Part shown: positions 45,150 to 53,586 of the stretch, one piece after another
Layout: each line of letters starts with the position of its first letter
Position numbering within the stretch: position 1 is the first letter of the stretch
Assembly: GCF_020329505.1 (NCBI RefSeq)
Contig: NZ_JAGKJJ010000025.1
Coordinates: 35,695 to 99,694 of the forward strand
Reading direction: 5' to 3'
From: Bradyrhizobium semiaridum
GTDB taxonomy: Bacteria > Pseudomonadota > Alphaproteobacteria > Rhizobiales > Xanthobacteraceae
DNA length: 64,000 bases
Program-made: the position numbers and the translations under genes
Notes under the pieces: model-generated
The model's input: the letters and a program-made list of their open reading frames with translations, nothing else
Told to the model about the DNA's origin: nothing
Databases searched by the model: none

Positions 45150-47144
45150 ATGCCGTCTCGCCTCCGCTTGATTGAGCGTTCGAACGCCGCGAACATCCTG
45201 ATGCACCGGCTTCGTCCGGCGCTGCTCCCGCTGGCCGGCGCGGCGCTGCTGTCGGCCGCCGCCCAGGGCGCGCTCGCGCAAACCGCCGAACGCGCGGTGG
45301 CCGATCCGCCGGTGGCGAAGGCGCGGCGATCGGCGCCGGAGATCTCCATCACTGCGCAGCCGGAAGCGGCGGGCCCGCGCGCGGCGGTCGGACACGAAGC
45401 GGTGTTCGCGTTCAACATCCAGTACACCGACGCCAAAATCTACAATCCGGGGACCAACCAGTACGATCCGGTGAAACTGCGCTCCTACCGCGACGTCAGC
45501 GAAACCGAGCCGCCGAAGATTCCGTTCGTGGCGCCGACCATCGAGATCTTCCCCGGCGAGACGGTGCGCATCACGCTCAACAACGACAAGCTGCCGGCCG
45601 ATCCGAAATGCCCGCCCGGCAATAACGACGTCAATGATCCGAATTGCTTCAACCGGACCAATCTGCATGCGCACGGCCTCTGGGTCAGTCCGACCGGCAA
45701 CAGCGACAACGTTCTGCTGAGCATCAACCAGGGCGTCAGTTTCCAGTACGAGTACAACATCCCGCCGGATCATCCGGCCGGCACCTACTGGTATCATCCG
45801 CATCGGCACGGCTCGACCGCGCTGCAGGTGTCGAGCGGCATGGCCGGCGTGCTGATCGTTCGCGGCACGCGGCTGCCGGGCGCCGACGTGCCCGGCGACG
45901 TCGACACCCTGCTGCGCTACGTCGACGGGCGAAGCTTCCGCGAGCGTCCGGTGCTGCTGCAGCAGATCCAGTACGCCTGCCGCGACGCCGCCGGCAAGAT
46001 CAAGCAGGATGGCGCCGGCCTCTATCTCTGTGACCCCGCCACCGATGTCGGCGGGATCGAGGGATACGATCAGTTCGGCCCGACCACCTGGCGCAATTCC
46101 GGGCGCTACACCAGCATCAACGGCGAGGTCGTGCCGACATTCGAGGGAGCGAAGGCCGGCGAGATCGAACGCTGGCGCGTGGTCCATGCCGGCGTGCGCG
46201 ACACCGTCAACCTGCAGTTCCGGAAGATGAAGGACGGCGCCGAGCCCTATGCATCGGTCGCGACGCAGCAGCAGGAGGACTGGGTCACGCGCAACTGTCC
46301 GGGCCCGGCGCTGCTGCCGCAGTTCGCGCTCGCCGCCGACGGCTTGACGCGCGCGCAACTGGTCGAGCGGACATCGAGCACGCTGCAGCCGGGCTATCGC
46401 GAGGACATGCTGATCGTGTTTCCGGAGTCCGGAAACTATTGCGTGCTCGACGGCGCCGCGCCGGCGGCCAGCGTCGTCAACAGCCAGGCCAAGAGCCGCC
46501 AGTATCTCGGCCGCGTCGCGGTGGCGCCGGGCAGCGCCGTGTCAGACATCCGCGCCCACATCCAGGCCCAGCTGCTGGCCGCCGCCGACCGCTTCATGCC
46601 GCCATCGGTCAAGCAGCGGGTGAAGGACGATCTCAGCAACGGCCTGCGGCTGCGCGCGTTCGTCGCGCATCCCGACATCGCCGACGGCGAGATCAAGCCG
46701 CCGCAGCGCGAAGCGCGCTTCGAGATCGGGGCAGGAGGCTTCATGATCAACGGCAATCCCTACAAACCGGACCGGATCGATCAGCTGCTGCCGCTCGGTG
46801 GCGTGGAGGAATGGAAGTTGTCCACCACCAACGCATTCGGACACCCGTTCCACATCCACGTCAATCCATTCCAGATCAGCAAGATCATCAATCCCGCGGG
46901 ACAGGACGTCAGCGAGACCGGCGATGCCAACGAGCCGCAATATGCCAATCTCAAGGGCGTCTGGAAGGACACGCTGTTCGTCCGCCAGGGCTACACGGCG
47001 TTCGTGCGGACCCGCTACCAGCGCTATATCGGCGACTTCGTGCTGCACTGTCACATCCTCGATCACGAGGATCAGGGCATGATGCAGAACGTCCGGATCG
47101 GACTTCCCGACGGCGCGGGCGCGGTGGCGGCCAGCCATCACTGA
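45150..47144 (+). CDS. Exported multicopper oxidase
   Basis: A 664-residue three-domain cupredoxin oxidase. A signal peptide lies within the first 45 residues (LLPLAGAALLSAAAQGALAQ), and a second ATG at 45201 directly before it is an alternative start. All four copper motifs are present: H173-A-H175 (NLHAHGLW), H218-R-H220 (YHPHRHG), H565-P-F-H568-I-H570 and H633-C634-H635 with H639 and a downstream Met (LHCHILDHEDQGMM). This gives one type 1 site and one trinuclear centre. The substrate (Cu(I), Mn(II), phenolics) is not evident. It is convergent with an ECF-sigma operon that also encodes a cupredoxin, suggesting a copper or redox theme. Confidence 0.88.
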   Translation: MPSRLRLIERSNAANILMHRLRPALLPLAGAALLSAAAQGALAQTAERAVADPPVAKARRSAPEISITAQPEAAGPRAAVGHEAVFAFNIQYTDAKIYNPGTNQYDPVKLRSYRDVSETEPPKIPFVAPTIEIFPGETVRITLNNDKLPADPKCPPGNNDVNDPNCFNRTNLHAHGLWVSPTGNSDNVLLSINQGVSFQYEYNIPPDHPAGTYWYHPHRHGSTALQVSSGMAGVLIVRGTRLPGADVPGDVDTLLRYVDGRSFRERPVLLQQIQYACRDAAGKIKQDGAGLYLCDPATDVGGIEGYDQFGPTTWRNSGRYTSINGEVVPTFEGAKAGEIERWRVVHAGVRDTVNLQFRKMKDGAEPYASVATQQQEDWVTRNCPGPALLPQFALAADGLTRAQLVERTSSTLQPGYREDMLIVFPESGNYCVLDGAAPAASVVNSQAKSRQYLGRVAVAPGSAVSDIRAHIQAQLLAAADRFMPPSVKQRVKDDLSNGLRLRAFVAHPDIADGEIKPPQREARFEIGAGGFMINGNPYKPDRIDQLLPLGGVEEWKLSTTNAFGHPFHIHVNPFQISKIINPAGQDVSETGDANEPQYANLKGVWKDTLFVRQGYTAFVRTRYQRYIGDFVLHCHILDHEDQGMMQNVRIGLPDGAGAVAASHH

Positions 47145-47158
47145 CCGGCATCATCATC

Positions 47159-47236
47159 TCGTAGCCCGGATGGAGCGCAGCGAAATCCGGGAATGCGACC
47201 GGCCCCGGATTGCGCTGCGCTCCATCCGGGCTACGA
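47159..47236. repeat. gtagcccggatg hairpin repeat, copy 2
   Basis: gtagcccggatggagcgcag (then cgaaatccggg) and the right arm cccggattgcgctgcgctcc (then atccgggctac) are near-perfect inverted copies. It lies in the convergent gap between the oxidase and anti-sigma genes, where it could end both transcripts. Confidence 0.85.
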
Positions 47237-47240
47237 GCCG

Positions 47241-48017
47241 TCACCCCTCCTTGTTTGCGCGCATCGCGGTCTCGAACGTCTCGCCGAACTCGGCGAGCTC
47301 GTCGGCGCCGAGGTCGCTGACCGCCCAGTAGTTCAGGCCGCGGTCGCTCCAGCGGCGGATGTTGAAGCCCTGCAGCGTGTTGGTCCTGGCCGCGCGCCGT
47401 TCGGTGCCGGCGGTCTGCGCCACGAACAGGTTGATGACATGCTGGCGCCGCTTGTAGACCACGGCCCCGATGGCGCGGGCGTCGACATAGTCGAGCCGGC
47501 CGCCGATCAGGGTAAAACCCTGCGCGGTGAGATCGATCACCGGCGGCGAGACGTCGAGCTTGCCGTTGAACCAAGGTTTGACGGTGTGCTGGTCGGTCGA
47601 GATCACGTCGGTGAGATGGCCGGCCTGCAGCGAGCGCAGATGCGCCGACACCACCTCGGACTCGATGCGCTGCTCGTCATCGTTACGCAGCACGATGGCG
47701 ACGAGCCCGGTCGCGGCGAGCGCCGAGACCGCAGATCCCATCGCAAAACCGCGCAGCACCGCGCGCCGGCTCGGCACGGCTTGCGGAAGCGGGCGCGGCT
47801 GCGGCAGTGCCTCCTCGATCCGGCGGCGCAGCGCTGATGGCGCCTTGTATTGCAGGTCGGTCTCGGCCATGGCCTGGCGGATCTCCCGGTACTCGCTGAT
47901 CAGCGCGGCGCAATGCGCGCAGCTCTCGATATGGGCTTCGACCTCGCGCGCATGGCCGGCGTCGAGCTCGCCGTCGATCAGCGCGTGAAGCAGCACTTCG
48001 GCTTCCTCGCAGGTCAT
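47241..48017 (-). CDS. Membrane-bound zinc-finger anti-sigma factor
   Basis: A 258-residue anti-sigma factor. The N-terminal ZAS motif H29-x3-C33-x2-C36 (AHIESCAHC) binds zinc and the sigma factor. A membrane segment follows at about 92-111 (GFAMGSAVSALAATGLVAIVL), preceded by RR. The C-terminal 145 residues are periplasmic and include a DUF-like stretch (DLTAQGFTLIGGRLDYVDAR, VYKRRQHVINLF) found in copper- or redox-related anti-sigma factors. Its start overlaps the sigma-factor stop by ATGA, the usual arrangement for an antagonistic pair. Confidence 0.9.
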   Translation of the reverse strand: MTCEEAEVLLHALIDGELDAGHAREVEAHIESCAHCAALISEYREIRQAMAETDLQYKAPSALRRRIEEALPQPRPLPQAVPSRRAVLRGFAMGSAVSALAATGLVAIVLRNDDEQRIESEVVSAHLRSLQAGHLTDVISTDQHTVKPWFNGKLDVSPPVIDLTAQGFTLIGGRLDYVDARAIGAVVYKRRQHVINLFVAQTAGTERRAARTNTLQGFNIRRWSDRGLNYWAVSDLGADELAEFGETFETAMRANKEG

Positions 48018-48571
48018 TTCGTTCGCTCCTGTTCCGCCAGCCAGGCCGATCGCAGCATGGCGCGGGCGCGCGCGAGACGCGACATCACGGTGCCCACGGG
48101 CACGGCGGCGACGTCGGCGATCTCGCGGTATGAGAGATGCTGGATTTCCCTGAGCACGAAGGTCTCGCGGAACGGCTCGGCCAGCGCGGCGATCAGCTTG
48201 CGCACGGTGTCGCCGTCGAAGCGGCGCAGCAGCTGCCGCTCCGGCGTCTCCGGCGGCTCGTTCCACATCGGCGCCTGCTCGGCGGTTTCGGCCACGTCCT
48301 CGACCGGGGCGGGCGCGGACTTGCGCCGGGCAAACTCGGCATGGCAGACGTTGCGCAGGATCGCGAACAGCCACGGCTTCATCGCAGGTCCCCGATAGCT
48401 GTCGAAATGCTTGTAGGCGCGCAGATAGCATTCCTGCACGGCATCCTCGGCATCGGCGGCATCGCGGAGCAGATAGCGCGCCAGCGTATAGGCCTCGTCG
48501 AGATAAGGCAGCGCGGCCTCGCGAAAGCGCCGCGCCTTTTCGGGATCGTCGTCCGACGCTTTGACAGCCAT
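48014..48571 (-). CDS. ECF-family RNA polymerase sigma factor
   Basis: A 185-residue ECF sigma factor with region 2 at about 28-95 (ARYLLRDAADAEDAVQECYLRAYKHFD, LFAILRNVCHAEF) and region 4 at about 125-180 (ETFVLREIQHLSYREIADVA, PVGTVMSRLARARAML). The ATG at 48571 was preferred over an in-frame upstream start at 48673, which lies in the hairpin-containing leader. It is coupled with the anti-sigma gene and preceded by the cupredoxin and phosphoesterase genes in one operon. The target promoters are unknown. Autoregulation is likely. Confidence 0.92.
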   Translation of the reverse strand: MAVKASDDDPEKARRFREAALPYLDEAYTLARYLLRDAADAEDAVQECYLRAYKHFDSYRGPAMKPWLFAILRNVCHAEFARRKSAPAPVEDVAETAEQAPMWNEPPETPERQLLRRFDGDTVRKLIAALAEPFRETFVLREIQHLSYREIADVAAVPVGTVMSRLARARAMLRSAWLAEQERTK

Positions 48572-48605
48572 CGTGTCCTGCCCGGCATTTCCAGAAGGCG
48601 TTCGT

Positions 48606-48638
48606 GCCCGGCCGGGGTCGGAAGCCCACCGGCCGGGC
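48606..48638 (-). other. GC-rich hairpin between the cupredoxin and sigma-factor genes
   Basis: gcccggccgg and ccggccgggc form a perfect 10-bp stem around a 13-bp loop within the 94-bp leader of the sigma gene. No T tract follows on the minus strand, so it is more likely to affect RNA stability or processing than to terminate. Confidence 0.5.
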
Positions 48639-48665
48639 ATGGGTGTGATGACCTGGCTTGCCAAA

Positions 48666-48989
48666 CTAGCCAACCTTGATGCTGCCTGTCATGTGCGGAT
48701 GCAGCGAGCAGAAGTACTTGTACTCGCCCGGCTCCGTGAAGGTGAACGAAAAGGTGCCGTCGGTGTCCATCGTCTTGGAGCGGAATTTGCCCGCGCACAC
48801 GACGGTGTGCGGGATGTCGTCGCGATTGGTCCAGGTCACGGTAGTGCCGACCTTGACGTCGAGCTTGGCCGGCTCGAACACGAAATTGTCGATATGAACC
48901 GCGATGTCGTCCGCGCGGGCCGCAGAGACAGGCAGGAGCATGGTCGCGACCACGGCGATGCCGAAGTCGCGGCGATTGAGCGTACTCAT
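48666..48989 (-). CDS. Exported cupredoxin (plastocyanin/amicyanin-like)
   Basis: A 107-residue blue copper protein. The N-terminus has a twin-arginine-like signal (LNRRDFGIAVVATMLLP, cleavage near ARA). The mature domain shows all type 1 ligands: H61 (DIPHTV), C94, H97 and M100 (YFCSLHPHM). It likely carries electrons in the periplasm. It starts 14 bp after the phosphoesterase gene ends and precedes the sigma/anti-sigma pair. Confidence 0.9.
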   Translation of the reverse strand: MSTLNRRDFGIAVVATMLLPVSAARADDIAVHIDNFVFEPAKLDVKVGTTVTWTNRDDIPHTVVCAGKFRSKTMDTDGTFSFTFTEPGEYKYFCSLHPHMTGSIKVG

Positions 48990-49003
48990 CTTCCGTCGTC
49001 CCT

Positions 49004-49951
49004 TCAGCCCTGCAGCGGCGTGTCGATGATAGCGAGGCGCTCGGTGCCCTGCTTGAAGTTGATGCTGGCGACGCCGAGCATGCTGCGCAGCTTGGCATCC
49101 TCGACCTTCATCGGGCCGGGCGAGGGGGCGGAGCCGGGCGCCGGCTGCGGAAACGCAGTGGAGCGCGCGGTGTGGAAGGTGACGTTGCCCTCGACCTTCT
49201 GCATCACCTGGTGGATGTGGCCGTTGAGGACGGTGACCGAGCCGAAGCCCTTGACGTATTCCAGCGCGCGGCCGCCGTCCTCGGTGCCCCAGCCCCATTG
49301 CGGATACACCGTCCACAGCGGGATGTGCGCGAACAGCACGATCGGCGTCGACTTGGAGCGGCCCTTGAGATCGTTCTCCAGCCATTCGAGCTGCTCGTTG
49401 CCGAGATTGCCGAGGCCGCCGCCCTTGAGGTCGACGACGTTGACGAGGCCGATGAAGTGCACGCCGCCGGCATCGAACGAATACCAGCCGGCGCCCTTGG
49501 TGCCCTTGCCGTAACGCTCCTTGTAGAGCTTCACTTCTTCGTCGATGAAGTCGTGCTCGCCCGGCACGTAGTGCACGTCGAGCTTGGCCTGCGAGATGAT
49601 GCGGTCGGCGTCGTCGAATTCCTTGGCCTTCGACAGATGCGTGATGTCGCCGGTGTGGATCATGAAGGACGGCTTTGCGGGCATGCCGCGGACGGTGTTG
49701 ATGGCTTCTTCCAGCGTGCCGAGGGCGTTCGGGTTGGCTGGCTTGTCGAAGCCGACATGACTGTCGCTGATCTGCAGGAAGGTCATGCCGGTTGGCTCGG
49801 CGGCCGCGGCCGAGCCGACGATGCCGAGCGAGTGCGGCACGCCGCCGGTGATGGTCCAGAGCACGCCGGTGCCGGCCCATGTCATGCATTCCAGCACCTT
49901 GCGCCGGCTGACGCCGTGCTCGTCGTGATGGTCGTGGTCGTGTCCGCTCAT
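49004..49951 (-). CDS. Tat-exported metallophosphoesterase with His-rich N-terminus
   Basis: A 315-residue calcineurin-type phosphoesterase. The first 13 residues are His-rich (SGHDHDHHDEHG), followed by a twin-arginine signal (VSRRKVLECMTWAGTG). Metal ligand motifs are D63-x-H65 (ISDSH), G101-D102 (HTGD), the GEHD motif near 131-134, FAHIPLW and NGHIHQ. The third motif carries Glu where the family usually has Asn (GNHD/E). It is the first gene of the operon with cupredoxin, ECF sigma and anti-sigma. The substrate is unknown. The His-rich leader could bind metal before export. Confidence 0.85.
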   Translation of the reverse strand: MSGHDHDHHDEHGVSRRKVLECMTWAGTGVLWTITGGVPHSLGIVGSAAAAEPTGMTFLQISDSHVGFDKPANPNALGTLEEAINTVRGMPAKPSFMIHTGDITHLSKAKEFDDADRIISQAKLDVHYVPGEHDFIDEEVKLYKERYGKGTKGAGWYSFDAGGVHFIGLVNVVDLKGGGLGNLGNEQLEWLENDLKGRSKSTPIVLFAHIPLWTVYPQWGWGTEDGGRALEYVKGFGSVTVLNGHIHQVMQKVEGNVTFHTARSTAFPQPAPGSAPSPGPMKVEDAKLRSMLGVASINFKQGTERLAIIDTPLQG

Positions 49952-50178
49952 GGCAACATCTCCCGTGGGCCCAGGGATTTGGGTTTCCGCAAGAGGTGAT
50001 TGGCCGCGGCCGGGGTTTATTCCCGCCCGCCACGGCAAGGCCCGGAGCGACGATGACGATTTCGTGAGCGCGCCGGGCGTGTCGCGCGACAGGTGGACGC
50101 AACGGCACGATGCGGAGTTGAAGCCGCGACCGGCAGGGACTTACGCTCCGGCAAACAACGCATCAGAGGGAGGCGACC

Positions 50179-50586
50179 ATGGCCAATATCACCGGCGGCT
50201 GTCATTGTGGTGCCATTCGCTATGAGGTGACGGGAGAACCCATCGTCCACGCGCTGTGCCACTGCACCGATTGCCGGCGCCATGCCGGCGCGCCGATGGT
50301 CGGCTGGACCATGTACACCGAGGATGCGGTCAAGCTGACCAAGGGCCAGCCCAAGGTCTATCATTCATCGGAACACGGCCGCCGGCACTTCTGCGCGGAC
50401 TGCGGCACCGGGCTGTTCTACTTCAACGCCGACATCATGCCCGGGATCATCGACATCCAGAGCGGAACCTATGACGACCCCGACGCCGTGCCGGCCACGG
50501 TGCACATCCAGGTCGCCGAGCGGCTGCGCTGGATGGAAGATGCGCACCATCTGCCGACCTTCGACCGCTACCCGCCGCAGGCGTAG
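50179..50586 (+). CDS. GFA family (glutathione-dependent formaldehyde-activating-like) protein
   Basis: A 135-residue zinc-binding protein with the full GFA cysteine pattern: C8-x-C10 (GGCHCG), C27-x-C29-x2-C32 (LCHCTDC) and C72-x2-C75 (HFCADCG). A strong GGGAGG site precedes the ATG. Family members are often annotated as formaldehyde-activating enzymes, but most have no proven activity. It is divergent from the phosphoesterase operon and stands alone. Confidence 0.88.
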   Translation: MANITGGCHCGAIRYEVTGEPIVHALCHCTDCRRHAGAPMVGWTMYTEDAVKLTKGQPKVYHSSEHGRRHFCADCGTGLFYFNADIMPGIIDIQSGTYDDPDAVPATVHIQVAERLRWMEDAHHLPTFDRYPPQA

Positions 50587-50726
50587 ACCGCGGTGGCCGT
50601 TGCCCGGCAGCCACACGAACGGGCCGCAACACGGCTGTCTTGCAACCGTCAGCGTAGTGTCAGCGGCCATGTGTATGGGTGGCACGGTTCTTATCCGTCA
50701 CGCTTGGCGTCCCACACCAGGGCTAC

Positions 50727-50851
50727 AGCATGATCCGGAAAAGTGCGAAGCGGCTTTCCCTCGCGACAAACGCGAAGCATTTGCGCGGAGATCATGCTCA
50801 AACAAGGAGCTAAAGCGCTATGACGATCCAACCCAATCTCATCGCGCTTTA
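50727..50851. repeat. Dispersed repeat, gcatgatccggaaaagtg family, copy 2
   Basis: It starts agcatgatccggaaaagtgc, has an internal insertion (tcgcgacaaacgcgaagcat) absent from copy 1, then gatcatgctcaaacaaggag, and ends cccaatctcatcgcgcttta. Confidence 0.8.
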
Positions 50852-50916
50852 GCTGGCTCGCGCCGGGCATCACGGCAAGCACGAAGAAACGGTTCCAGTA
50901 CTGCGTGAGTAGCGTC

Positions 50917-50948
50917 CGCCGTCCCCGCAAGGGGGCGGCGTCTTCTTT
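50917..50948 (+). terminator. Terminator-like hairpin
   Basis: cgccgtcccc, a gcaa loop, then gggggcggcg (one G-T pair), followed by tcttcttt on the plus strand. It probably ends plus-strand transcription before the convergent hydrolase gene. Confidence 0.6.
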
Positions 50949-50957
50949 GCTGGCGCT

Positions 50958-51860
50958 CTAATCCGGCTGTGCGGCGAATGTCCTGAGCGCCTCAACCAGC
51001 TTCTGTGGCGCCTCCTGCGCGACGCAATGCCCGACGCCGTCGAACGTCCGGCGGCTGGCGTGCGGGATCAGGGCGCCGGCGCGATCGGCCATCTGCCTGT
51101 AGATCGGCCAGGACTGCTCGGCGGTCGCGATGCAGACTGGGCAGGTGATCTCGGACAGCCACGGAAAGGGATTGCCGCGGCCGTCGCCGATGTAGATCTG
51201 CTCCATCGCCTCGAAGATCGGCACCAGCAGCGCGGACTCGATCTCCGGCGTGCAGCGCAGCCGCATGCGGCCGTCGTCGAGCTTGGCAAAACCGTTGTTG
51301 ACATAGGCCCAGAGCGAGGACTCGGTCCAGGACGCGAAGGCGGGCGCGGCGCGCAGCCGCCGGAATAGCGCGTCGTCGCTGTCGAACTCGGCGCGGCGGC
51401 GCAGCGTGCCCTGCACCGATGCCTTGGACATGTCGCTCAGGCCGGCGGTGCGCGGCGTGCGCGGGTCCATCACGGTCGGCTCCATCACGAACAGCCGCGC
51501 AAATCGATCCGGCATCAGCTTCGCCGCGAGCAACAGGTCGGTGGCGCCGGCGCTGTGGCCGATGCCGTAAATGCCGTGGAGATCGAGACGCTCGACCACC
51601 ATGCAGAGGTCGTCGGCGAAATCCTGGAAGTGATAGCGGTCGGCGGCCGGCTTGTGGCTCAGGCCATGGCCGCGGCGGTCGAGCGCATAGACCGTGTAGT
51701 CCGCGGCCAGCGCCTCCGCCACCTCGGTCCAGACCTCGGCGACAAAGCCCGTGCCGTGAAGCAGCAGCGCCGGCGGTTTGCCGGAAGCCGGCTCGCCCCA
51801 TCGCGCCAGCGCGATCGGCGCGCTCGCGTCGCCAATGAGGAGTCGCGTCGGAGAGCTCAT
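50958..51860 (-). CDS. Alpha/beta-fold hydrolase
   Basis: A 300-residue alpha/beta hydrolase. The oxyanion segment is LLLHGTGFVAEVW (about 33-45), the nucleophile elbow GIGHSAGATDLLLA gives the Ser (about S102), and the late His is in FDGVGHCVAQE (near 284). DRRGHGLSHKP is typical of the family. It starts 7 bp after the GMC oxidoreductase stop, so the two are co-transcribed. Ester or C-C bond hydrolysis in the pathway of this cluster is likely. The substrate is unknown. Confidence 0.85.
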   Translation of the reverse strand: MSSPTRLLIGDASAPIALARWGEPASGKPPALLLHGTGFVAEVWTEVAEALAADYTVYALDRRGHGLSHKPAADRYHFQDFADDLCMVVERLDLHGIYGIGHSAGATDLLLAAKLMPDRFARLFVMEPTVMDPRTPRTAGLSDMSKASVQGTLRRRAEFDSDDALFRRLRAAPAFASWTESSLWAYVNNGFAKLDDGRMRLRCTPEIESALLVPIFEAMEQIYIGDGRGNPFPWLSEITCPVCIATAEQSWPIYRQMADRAGALIPHASRRTFDGVGHCVAQEAPQKLVEALRTFAAQPD

Positions 51861-51867
51861 GGCCCGG

Positions 51868-53487
51868 CTACCGCGCGTCCTGCAGGATCATCGTCGCGCC
51901 CTTTTCGGCGATCATCGCGGTCGGCGTGTTGGTGTTGCCCGAGGTGATGGTCGGCATCACGGAGGCGTCGGCGATGCGCAGGCCGTGCAGGCCATAGAAG
52001 CGCAGCCGCTCGTCGACCACGGCCAAGGGATCGTTGGCGGTGCCCATCTTCGCGGTGCCGACGGGATGGAAGATCGTGGTGCCGATATCGCCGGCGGCTT
52101 TTGCGAGCGACGCGTCGTCGTCGCCGACGGACGGGCCGGGCAGAAATTCCTCGGGCCGATATTTTTCCAGCGCCTTCTGCTTCATCAGTCGGCGCGTGGT
52201 GCGGATCGCGTCGGCAGCGACCTGGCGGTCGTCCTCGGTCGACAGATAATTCGGCGCGATCGACGGCTTGTCGTCCGGTGTCGCCGAACGGATACGCACG
52301 GTGCCGCGCGAGGTCGGCTGCAGATTGCAGGCGCTCACCGTGATCGCCGGGAAGCGGTGCAGCGGATCGCCGAACTTGTCGAGCGAGAGTGGCTGCACAT
52401 GGAACTGGATGTTGGCGCGCGAGCGCGTCGCGTCGGAGCGCGTGAAGATGCCGAGTTGCGACGGCGCCATGGTCAGCGGCCCGCGGCGACGGAATGCGTA
52501 GTCGAGGCCCATCAGGCCGCGGCGGAACAGGTTGTAATAGGTCTCGTTCAACGTGCGCACGCCCGACACCTTGTAGATCGCGCGCTGCTGCAGATGGTCT
52601 TGCAGGTTGCGGCCGATGCCCTGTACGTCGGCGACGATGTCGACGCCGAGCGGCGACAGCCATTCCGACGGGCCGAGGCCGGAGCGTTGCAGCACCTGCG
52701 TCGTTCCGATCGCGCCGGCGCACAGGATGACTTCGCCCCTCGCGCGCGCCTCCACCGTCTCGCCGCCCTGGCGGAACAACACGCCGGCGGCGCGGCCGCT
52801 CTCGATGACGAGGCGGTCGACCAGCACGTGGGTCTCGAGCCTCAGGTTCTGGCGGTTCAGCGCCGGCTTCAAGAAGCCGCGCGCCGACGACCAGCGCCGG
52901 CCGCGCTTCTGGTTGACGTGGAAATAGCTGGTGCCCTCATTGTCGCCGGTGTTGAAGTCCGCAATGCGCTTGATGCCCATTTCCTCGGCGGCCTCGCCGA
53001 CCGCATCGAGGATCTGCCACGACAGCCGCGGCGCCTCGATGCGCCAGCCGCCGCCGGTGCCGTGATGCTCGCTCTCGCCGAGGAAATGATCCTCGAGCTT
53101 CTTGAACGCCGGCAGCACGTCGCTGTAGCTCCAGCCGGTGAGGCCGAGCTGCCGCCAGTGATCGTAGTCCGCTGCCTGGCCGCGCATCGAGATCATGGCG
53201 TTGATCGCCGACGAGCCACCGATCACCTTGCCGCGCGGATAGCTCAGCGCGCGGCCGTTGAGGCCGGGCTCGGCCTCGGTCGTGAACATCCAGTCCGAGC
53301 GTGGATTGCCGATTGCGAAGAGGTAGCCGACCGGAATGTGGAACCAGATCCAATTGTCCTTGCCGCCGGCTTCCAGCAGCAGCACGCGCTTCTTCGGATC
53401 GGCCGACAGGCGGTTGGCCATGATGCAGCCCGCCGTGCCTGCGCCGACGATAATGTAGTCGAAATCACCCTCGAGCCTTCGCGGCAT
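51868..53487 (-). CDS. GMC-family FAD-dependent oxidoreductase
   Basis: A 539-residue glucose-methanol-choline oxidoreductase. FAD binding is at the N-terminus (DYIIVGAGTAGCIMANRLS, about 9-27), GMC signature 1 is near GKVIGGSSAINAMISMRG, and signature 2 near GAIGTTQVLQRSGLGP. The C-terminal catalytic stretch contains TTIFHPVGTAKMG and SGNTNTPTAMIAEKGA, with the conserved His. It oxidises an alcohol to an aldehyde or acid. Choline dehydrogenase annotation would be too specific, because there is no betaine gene nearby. Confidence 0.88.
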   Translation of the reverse strand: MPRRLEGDFDYIIVGAGTAGCIMANRLSADPKKRVLLLEAGGKDNWIWFHIPVGYLFAIGNPRSDWMFTTEAEPGLNGRALSYPRGKVIGGSSAINAMISMRGQAADYDHWRQLGLTGWSYSDVLPAFKKLEDHFLGESEHHGTGGGWRIEAPRLSWQILDAVGEAAEEMGIKRIADFNTGDNEGTSYFHVNQKRGRRWSSARGFLKPALNRQNLRLETHVLVDRLVIESGRAAGVLFRQGGETVEARARGEVILCAGAIGTTQVLQRSGLGPSEWLSPLGVDIVADVQGIGRNLQDHLQQRAIYKVSGVRTLNETYYNLFRRGLMGLDYAFRRRGPLTMAPSQLGIFTRSDATRSRANIQFHVQPLSLDKFGDPLHRFPAITVSACNLQPTSRGTVRIRSATPDDKPSIAPNYLSTEDDRQVAADAIRTTRRLMKQKALEKYRPEEFLPGPSVGDDDASLAKAAGDIGTTIFHPVGTAKMGTANDPLAVVDERLRFYGLHGLRIADASVMPTITSGNTNTPTAMIAEKGATMILQDAR

Positions 53488-53550
53488 ATCTTCGTTCCCG
53501 GCAAGCGTCTCTTGTTGGGCATCTATTAGTCAGACGCAGCCGGTGGAGAC

Positions 53551-53575
53551 AAGCCCGGCGCAGAGAGCCGGGCTT
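53551..53575. terminator. Hairpin between the MFS and GMC genes
   Basis: aagcccggc and gccgggctt form a 9-bp stem with a 7-base loop. No strong T tract follows on either strand, so it may attenuate or stabilise RNA rather than stop transcription. Confidence 0.4.
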
Positions 53576-53586
53576 GCGATGAGGGG

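Larger units (their letters stand above)
50587..50957. other. 371-bp gap after the GFA gene
   Basis: It holds copy 2 of the gcatgatccggaaaagtg repeat (50727-50851) and a terminator-like hairpin at 50917-50948. No gene is seen. Confidence 0.5.

Noticed and set aside
51868..53487. Choline dehydrogenase (betA) annotation for the GMC oxidoreductase
   Set aside because: Only family-level motifs are present and no betaine aldehyde dehydrogenase, transporter or regulator of the bet system is nearby.
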